Shown here piece after piece: positions 60,101 through 64,000 of a stretch of DNA of 64,000 nucleotides (its first letter is position 1; each line of letters opens with the position of its first letter). Where the stretch lies: positions 1 to 64,000 of the forward strand of contig NZ_BCTR01000002.1 of NCBI RefSeq assembly GCF_002091475.1, in the 5' to 3' direction. Position numbers and translations under genes: made by a program. This DNA comes from Sphingomonas azotifigens NBRC 15497 (lineage in GTDB: Bacteria; Pseudomonadota; Alphaproteobacteria; Sphingomonadales; Sphingomonadaceae). The notes under the pieces are model-generated. The model had not been told where the DNA came from, did not search any database, and worked only from the letters and a program-made list of their open reading frames with translations.

Positions 60101-60205
60101 CGCGGCGGCTCGCGCTGGTCGGCGTGGCGGGACCGGCTGCCGCGGCTGCGCAACCCGCGCCTGTGGCGGCGGCTGGCCGCGTCCCGGCATATCACCATCG
60201 ATTAG
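57116..60205 (+). CDS. Sensor histidine kinase with beta-propeller sensor (Reg_prop/Y_Y_Y)
   Basis: A 1029-residue membrane kinase. After a signal peptide (1-24), the periplasmic part has Reg_prop repeats forming a propeller (IWALAQSHDGYLWLGTGSGL; NPLLEDREGNIWVGTNLGLD) up to about 640. It is followed by a Y_Y_Y domain near 665-750 (GTSSLQIAYTATSLSVPSRV, LAPGNYRFRLMAANEDG), a membrane helix (about 757-776), a HisKA_3 domain with His801 in ERIARELHDTLLQSVQ, and an HATPase domain (GEAIANVRQHANA, DDGAGIPAP, GHYGLQGMRERA). ATG 57116 is chosen because the signal peptide starts there. It probably phosphorylates the regulator at 55891. Such propellers often sense glycans or other periplasmic ligands. 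Confidence 0.88.
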   Translation: MSPAAKFWVLALLVPLWSPGGACAAGAPRSLQQLRHTAWTVREGAPPEIWALAQSHDGYLWLGTGSGLYRFDGAHFEKFRPFQGEHLPSLNVNSLLATRSGDLWIGFAAGAVARLRGGHLASFDLGIPSVPVLALAEDRSGVIWAVLGEDNRGGVARFRQGRWEMLGARHGVAAGAATSVVAGMDGSVWVAVGGELVVLRPGAARFVPVPASATERPQLKQAPDGAIWLSTGARPGLQRIAGSGAGGPATWVQPPPAANPRAESMLFDRRGSLWGSYGSGGVFRLGLGWAGGALLPNGVRERFGGERGLTSNLANPLLEDREGNIWVGTNLGLDQFRETSAVVATGLPPDSRNGFRIAPGPEGAMYVTTNDALFLAEPGHAARKLARLPRRPLILHRDAQGRVWIGTDRTLGIWSRGAVRDVPLPWLQPMPFALIEASPGRICIASAKGAFCREGGRWTPDPRLATTGNPPTQMLRDGAGRVWIAEGDRIALIDGAARRVFSARKNLALGTVVVIAVRGRHVYAGGDFGLARFDGRRFVTLRSDVHPFLSRTAGIVETEAGDLWLNTAGGVVRIARADLEQAFAHPARPMQARVFDRDDGMPGVAQQDSWSQTAMEASDGRLWFLTRVGVAWIDPNQLFFNRLPPPVIIQSLTSGGRSYVGEASIRLPKGTSSLQIAYTATSLSVPSRVQFRYQLEGVDEGWVDAGTRREAFYTGLAPGNYRFRLMAANEDGVWNRQGATLAFEIPPTFVQSWPFRLLCGVGVLVLLWLLYKLRLRALAHRIRARMAERMGERERIARELHDTLLQSVQTLTLYVQVAVEDLPRGTPERAKLESALIRADRAISEGRDRVHDLRTQLDPEGIVEILAALVAQQGFDPATSVRIQAIGEPRPLAAIALDEIVRVAGEAIANVRQHANATQLRIDIRFARPFAIRFSDDGAGIPAPVLECGRKAGHYGLQGMRERARKLRGSLSIRPRAGGGTELLLTIPAHVAYARRGGSRWSAWRDRLPRLRNPRLWRRLAASRHITID

Positions 60206-60498
60206 GCGGGCGAGGATTCCGCCAGAAGATCGCGGTCTTCGGGATGGCGCTGGAGATAGGCACTGACGAACGGGCAGCGCGAGACGATCCGCAAGCCCTG
60301 CGCGCGCACGTCTGCCAGCGCCCCGGCGACCAGCCGGGTGCCGATCCCCTGCCCTTCGAGCGCCTTGGGGACGATCGTGTGGGTGAAGACCAGGATGTCG
60401 TCGCGGCGCTGATAGGCCGAAAAGGCGATGCCCTTCTCGGTCGCCAGTTCGTATCGGCTTTCCGCCGGGTTGTTCCGTACGTCCGTATCGCCTTGCAT
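60202..60498 (-). CDS. GNAT-related N-acetyltransferase (YjdJ-like)
   Basis: A 98-residue single-domain protein of the small acetyltransferase-like family (PF14542). Typical stretches are ILVFTHTIVPKALEGQGIGT (with the QGxG acetyl-CoA loop), LVAGALADVRAQGLRIVSRC and PFVSAYLQRHPE. The function of the family is mostly unknown. It is convergent with the kinase gene and overlaps its last four bases. Confidence 0.85.
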   Translation of the reverse strand: MQGDTDVRNNPAESRYELATEKGIAFSAYQRRDDILVFTHTIVPKALEGQGIGTRLVAGALADVRAQGLRIVSRCPFVSAYLQRHPEDRDLLAESSPA

Positions 60499-60536
60499 GG
60501 TCGCTCCTTCCCTTGTCGAACGCAGCACGATCCCGT

Positions 60537-61412
60537 CTAGCCCCAATGGCGCCGGAGAAAATCGCGCATCCGGTCCGCGATCTCCCGCGCGTGCGTCTCC
60601 AGCGCGAAATGGCCTGTATCGAGCAGGTGCACCTCGGCGTCGGGCAGGTCGCGCCGGAATGCCTCGGCGCCCGCCGGCAGGAAGAACGGGTCGTTCGCGC
60701 CCCATATCGCCAGCAGCGGAGGTTGCCGCTCGCGCAGATAGGCATGGATGGCAGGGTAGAGGGCGACGTTGCGGGCATAGTCGGCGATCAGATCCAGCTG
60801 GATCGCGTCCTGCCCGGCGCGCGCGAGCAGCGCGGCATCCAGCCAATAGCCTTCGGGCGCGATCCGGCCTGGGTCCGGCGCGCCTTGGGTATATTGCCAG
60901 CGCGTGGTCTCGAGCGTGAGCATGCCGCGCATCGCGTCGCGGTTGGCGGGCGACGGGTCCGCCCAATAAGCGCGAGTCGGCGCCCAGCCCTCACTCATCC
61001 CCTCCGCATAGGCGTTGCCGTTCTGCGAGACGATCGCACGAATCGCGTCCGGACGCTCCAGGGCAAGGCGAAAGCCCACCGGTGCGCCGTAATCGAACAG
61101 GTACAGGGCATATCGGGTCAGGCCCAGCGCATCGCAAAAGGTGCCGAGGGTCTCGGCGAGGCGGTCGAAGCTGTACACGAAGCCATCGGGGACCTCGGTG
61201 AAGCCGAAGCCCGGCAGGTCGGGCGCGATCACGTGATACCGGTCCGCCAGGCGCGGCATCAACGCGCGGAACTGGTGGGACGAGCTCGGAAAGCCGTGCA
61301 GCAACAGGATCACCGGCAGCCCGGGATCGCCCGCCGCGCGGTAGAAGAACGAGACGCCGGCCGCCTCGATCCGGTGGACCGTCGTCTCGAGCGGCTCGGT
61401 GGTGCGCTGCAT
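60537..61412 (-). CDS. Alpha/beta hydrolase with Asp nucleophile (epoxide hydrolase/dehalogenase-like)
   Basis: A 291-residue cytosolic hydrolase. VILLLHGFPSSSHQFRALMP has the HGFP oxyanion motif, and the nucleophile turn reads LFDYGAPVG, so Asp replaces Ser as in epoxide hydrolases and haloalkane dehalogenases. WGANDPFFLPAGA and LDTGHFALETH supply the acid and base. It is close in sequence to the exported protein at 61620 (QNGNAY, DYGAPxG and the C-terminal GHFALE are shared), and the two genes are divergent across 207 bases. ATG 61412 is used. The substrate is unknown. Confidence 0.85.
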   Translation of the reverse strand: MQRTTEPLETTVHRIEAAGVSFFYRAAGDPGLPVILLLHGFPSSSHQFRALMPRLADRYHVIAPDLPGFGFTEVPDGFVYSFDRLAETLGTFCDALGLTRYALYLFDYGAPVGFRLALERPDAIRAIVSQNGNAYAEGMSEGWAPTRAYWADPSPANRDAMRGMLTLETTRWQYTQGAPDPGRIAPEGYWLDAALLARAGQDAIQLDLIADYARNVALYPAIHAYLRERQPPLLAIWGANDPFFLPAGAEAFRRDLPDAEVHLLDTGHFALETHAREIADRMRDFLRRHWG

Positions 61413-61619
61413 GGATGCCTCATGGTGAAACGCCGACGCGGTGCCGGACGCGGTCCCATCTCCGCAGACAACAGGCATGGCGCAAGTAAATCGCTGTATA
61501 TTAGGGTCTAGGTCGCCATCCCATTTCACGGGATTTTACCACACGCGACACCATCTTGCGCCCGACTTGGCTAGTTCTTGCGGGAACCGACACATGCCCA
61601 ACCCGCAAGGAGATCCTGC

Positions 61620-62594
61620 ATGAAACGACTGCTTACGGTCGCAGCGCTTGCTGCCGCGACGATCACCACCGCACCTGCGGCGCTTGCTTTACCCGAGGAC
61701 GCGCCGCCGCCTCCCTCCATCAGCGTCCCGGTAATCCACTATCGCACCGCCATGATCGACGGGGTGAAGGTCTTCTATCGCGAGGCAGGCCCCGCGGACG
61801 GTCCGGTGGTCCTGCTGCTGCATGGCTTCCCCACCTCCTCGCACATGTTCCGCAACCTGATCCCGCTGCTCGCCGACAAATATCGCGTCATCGCGCCCGA
61901 CTATCCCGGCTATGGCCAGAGCGACGCGCCCGACCACAAGCAGTTCGCCTACACCTTCGCCAACCAGGCCGAGATCGTCGACAAGCTGGTCACGCAGATC
62001 GGCGCCCGGCGCTACGCCCTGTACGTCAAGGATTACGGCGCGCCGATCGGCTACCGCCTCGCGCTCAAGCACCCGGAGCGGGTGAGCGGGCTGATCGTCC
62101 AGAACGGCAACGCCTATGACGAGGGCCTGCAATCGCCCTTCTGGGATCCGATCAAGGTTTATTGGCGCGACCGTTCGCAGAAGAACCGCGATGCGCTGAA
62201 CAATCTCGTCACGCTCGACATCACCAAGTTCCAATATACCGACGGGATGGGCGACGTCGCCCGGATCAGCCCGGACAACTGGGTGCACGACCAGGCGCTG
62301 CTCGACCGCCCCGGCAACCGCGACGTCCAGCTCGACATGCTCGGCGATTACAGCTCGAACGTGCCGCTCTACCCGCAATTTCAGGAATTTTTCCGCACCC
62401 GCCGGCCGCCGACGCTGATCGTCTGGGGCAAGAACGACAAGATCTTTCCAGAGGAAGGCGCGCATCCCTATCTGCGCGATCTGCCCAAGGCCGAGATCCA
62501 CATCCTCGATTCCGGCCACTTCGCGCTGGAGGATCGGCTCGACGTGATGGCCCCGCTGATCCGAGACTTTCTCGATCGCAATCTCACCAAGTAA
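61620..62594 (+). CDS. Exported alpha/beta hydrolase with Asp nucleophile
   Basis: A 324-residue paralogue of the protein at 60537 that carries a signal peptide (1-24, [10 protein letters not shown]). [20 protein letters not shown], the nucleophile turn [23 protein letters not shown] and [11 protein letters not shown] show the Asp-His-acid set of epoxide hydrolase-like enzymes. AAGGAG precedes ATG 61620. The paired cytosolic and periplasmic forms suggest action on the same class of compound in two compartments. Family members with this motif are often annotated as haloalkane dehalogenase-like without proof. Confidence 0.85.
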   Translation: MKRLLTVAALAAATITTAPAALALPEDAPPPPSISVPVIHYRTAMIDGVKVFYREAGPADGPVVLLLHGFPTSSHMFRNLIPLLADKYRVIAPDYPGYGQSDAPDHKQFAYTFANQAEIVDKLVTQIGARRYALYVKDYGAPIGYRLALKHPERVSGLIVQNGNAYDEGLQSPFWDPIKVYWRDRSQKNRDALNNLVTLDITKFQYTDGMGDVARISPDNWVHDQALLDRPGNRDVQLDMLGDYSSNVPLYPQFQEFFRTRRPPTLIVWGKNDKIFPEEGAHPYLRDLPKAEIHILDSGHFALEDRLDVMAPLIRDFLDRNLTK

Positions 62595-62788
62595 TCGACG
62601 CTGCCGTGCCCGCGACATCAGTGCGTCGCGGGCGGCACATTGTGGCGGAGGCCCTGGCGCCTGCCTGTCTGGCCTTGGTCAATTCTGGTAAAACCAGCGC
62701 AGCGTCGGTCGCAATAAGATGGCCTGGCGATATAGCGCAGCAGCCGCGCGAGGATTGTCCCGGCGGCGCTGTAGAGAGGGAGTAACGG

Positions 62789-63763
62789 ATGTCGAAGCCG
62801 ATGGGTTGGACGAGACGATCGACGCTGAAGACCATCGGTGCGATGGCGGGAACGAGCCTGTTCGGTGCCAATGCATGGGCATGTTCCGCCAATATCCCCA
62901 GCAGCGACGGCTATGCTTCGGTACCGGGCGGCAAGATCTACTGGCGGCGGTTCGGCACCGGCGGCAAGACCCCGCTGCTCACGCTGCACGGCGGCCCGGG
63001 CGCGGCGCACAATTACCTGCTGTCGATGCAGGCGCTGGCCGACGAGCGCCCGGTGATCTTCTTCGACCAGCTGGGCTGCGGCAAGGCGGACGCGCCCGAG
63101 GACGAGGGCGTCTACACCATCCAGCGTGCGGTCGACGAAGTCGATGCGGTGCGCGAGGCGCTGGGGCTCCGACAGGTGGTGCTGTACGGCCATAGCTGGG
63201 GCACGCTGCTGGCAACCGAATATCTGTGCCAGGGCCGCGGGGTCGGCGTCGAGCGGCTGATCCTGGGCGGCGCCTTTGCGAGCATTCCCCAGGCGGTGGC
63301 CGGCATGCAGCGGCTGATCGCCGGCATGCCGAACGGTTTTGCCGCGCAGCTCCACGCGCTGGAGAAAGCGGGCAAGGCCGGTACGCCCGAATATGCAGCG
63401 CTCGTCCAGCAATTCTACGACCGCTTCCTGCTGCGCGTGCCGCCCACGCCGGAGGCCGCGGCAAGCTTCGAGGCGCTCGGCAAGTCGATCGCGTACCGGG
63501 TGCTCAACGGGCCGAACGAGTTCACCATTGTCGGGAAGATCAAGGACTGGGACCGCCGCAAGGACCTGAAGCGGATCACCCAGAAGACGCTGCTGACCAC
63601 CGGCGAATTCGACGAAGTGACGCTGGACTGCCACACCACGCTGCGCGACGGCCTGGGCGGCAAGGCGCGGCTGGCGGTGCTGAGCGGGTGCTCGCACATG
63701 ACCATGATCGAGAAGCCGGAGCAATATAATGCCCTGCTGCGCAGTTTCCTGGCCGAACCCTGA
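62789..63763 (+). CDS. Tat-exported proline iminopeptidase-like alpha/beta hydrolase
   Basis: A 324-residue S33-type hydrolase. The N-terminus has a twin-arginine signal (WTRRSTLKTIGAMAGTSLFG). LTLHGGPGAAHNYLLSMQAL has the HGGPG motif, FFDQLGCGKAD the typical DQxGxG turn, and LYGHSWGTLLATEYL the nucleophile Ser. TTGEFDEVT and SGCSHMTMIE complete the triad. Proline iminopeptidases release N-terminal proline, but close relatives act on other amides or esters. It follows the exported epoxide hydrolase-like gene by about 190 bases. Confidence 0.87.
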   Translation: MSKPMGWTRRSTLKTIGAMAGTSLFGANAWACSANIPSSDGYASVPGGKIYWRRFGTGGKTPLLTLHGGPGAAHNYLLSMQALADERPVIFFDQLGCGKADAPEDEGVYTIQRAVDEVDAVREALGLRQVVLYGHSWGTLLATEYLCQGRGVGVERLILGGAFASIPQAVAGMQRLIAGMPNGFAAQLHALEKAGKAGTPEYAALVQQFYDRFLLRVPPTPEAAASFEALGKSIAYRVLNGPNEFTIVGKIKDWDRRKDLKRITQKTLLTTGEFDEVTLDCHTTLRDGLGGKARLAVLSGCSHMTMIEKPEQYNALLRSFLAEP

Positions 63764-63774
63764 TCGCGCGACAC

Positions 63775-63801
63775 CGTAGCGGCCTGCAGCAGGCCGCTAC
63801 G
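63775..63801 (+). terminator. Perfect hairpin after the last hydrolase gene
   Basis: CGTAGCGGCCT (63775-63785) pairs perfectly with AGGCCGCTACG (63791-63801) around a five-base loop, 11 bases after the stop codon. It lacks a U tract. Termination or mRNA end protection is likely. Confidence 0.6.
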
Positions 63802-64000
63802 CGCTTCCGCGCTGCCTCAACAGAACCGCATGCGCCGGGTCGGCGATAGGTAGAGTTTGGCCCGTGGCTGCACACCGAAGGCGTACCGGGCGTCGACACT
63901 CCGGACGAGGGCGTTGATCCGAACCCGCAGCCGGCCATGTACTTGTCCCCGCGCGCTTAGTGATATATTACGGCGAATATATGCGCCAGTCAGGCTGAAC

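Overview
The window is high-GC DNA with short intergenic gaps and many ATGA, GTGA and TGATG gene overlaps. It carries an ECF sigma/FecR/TonB-receptor cassette, and its dispersed hairpin repeats have CCGGCGAAAGCCGGG cores. Together these suggest an alphaproteobacterium of the sphingomonad type (Sphingomonas, Sphingobium, Novosphingobium). This is inferred from gene content only: there is no rRNA or tRNA in the window.

Layout. 1-450: remnant of an IS110-family transposase cut by a dispersed repeat. 451-6661: FecI-like sigma factor, FecR-like anti-sigma, TonB-dependent receptor and exported FAD oxidoreductase. 6643-7391: second copy of the repeat, then two truncated genes joined tail to tail. 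7467-15306: accessory genes (MipA-like porin, MFS with a divergent AraC regulator, SDR, two LysR regulators, DoxX, DUF1330) and a decayed molybdenum hydroxylase. 15804-25994: eight genes on the minus strand. They encode a heme fatty-acid alpha-dioxygenase-like enzyme, an unknown protein, a flavin/Fe-S ene-reductase, two RoxA/MauG-like diheme cytochromes each beside a small membrane protein, and a membrane-anchored patatin. 26258-32389: thiolase remnant and a tripartite drug-efflux system (HlyD, DHA2, outer-membrane factor) with a TetR regulator and an SDR. 32574-36263: gene fragments, a monooxygenase, a DJ-1/PfpI protein, an alpha/beta hydrolase, a Tat-exported MBL-fold protein and repeat copy two. 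36261-41096: a three-gene cluster of unknown role whose large protein combines LamG domains, a hydrophobic middle and a transglutaminase-like end. 42166-52758: a LysR regulator and an eleven-gene catBCA-benABCD-pcaIJFD operon. 52759-53515: fragments of a ring-hydroxylating dioxygenase, an IS3 and an IS256 element. 53520-63763: hydrolases, a PNPOx-like protein, an internally deleted isochorismatase, a LuxR-type response regulator and its probable propeller-type sensor kinase, a lone winged-helix regulator, and a GNAT.

How the genes work together. The ben/cat/pca genes give a gap-free route from benzoate through catechol, cis,cis-muconate and beta-ketoadipate to succinyl-CoA and acetyl-CoA, and a perfect ATAC-N7-GTAT site lies between regulator and operon. 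The 15.8-26.0 kb cluster looks like a lipid-oxidation (oxylipin-type) pathway: the patatin could release acyl chains, the dioxygenase could oxygenate them, and the flavoprotein and diheme cytochromes could process the products. This is the strongest candidate for an undescribed system. The LamG/transglutaminase-like cluster is the second.

The window is also rich in genes cut by deletion (histidine kinase, isoquinoline oxidoreductase small subunit, molybdopterin subunit, thiolase, cupin, aldo/keto reductase, zinc alcohol dehydrogenase, isochorismatase), which points to a strain undergoing many rearrangements. No CRISPR array, rRNA, tRNA, integrase or phage structural gene was seen.
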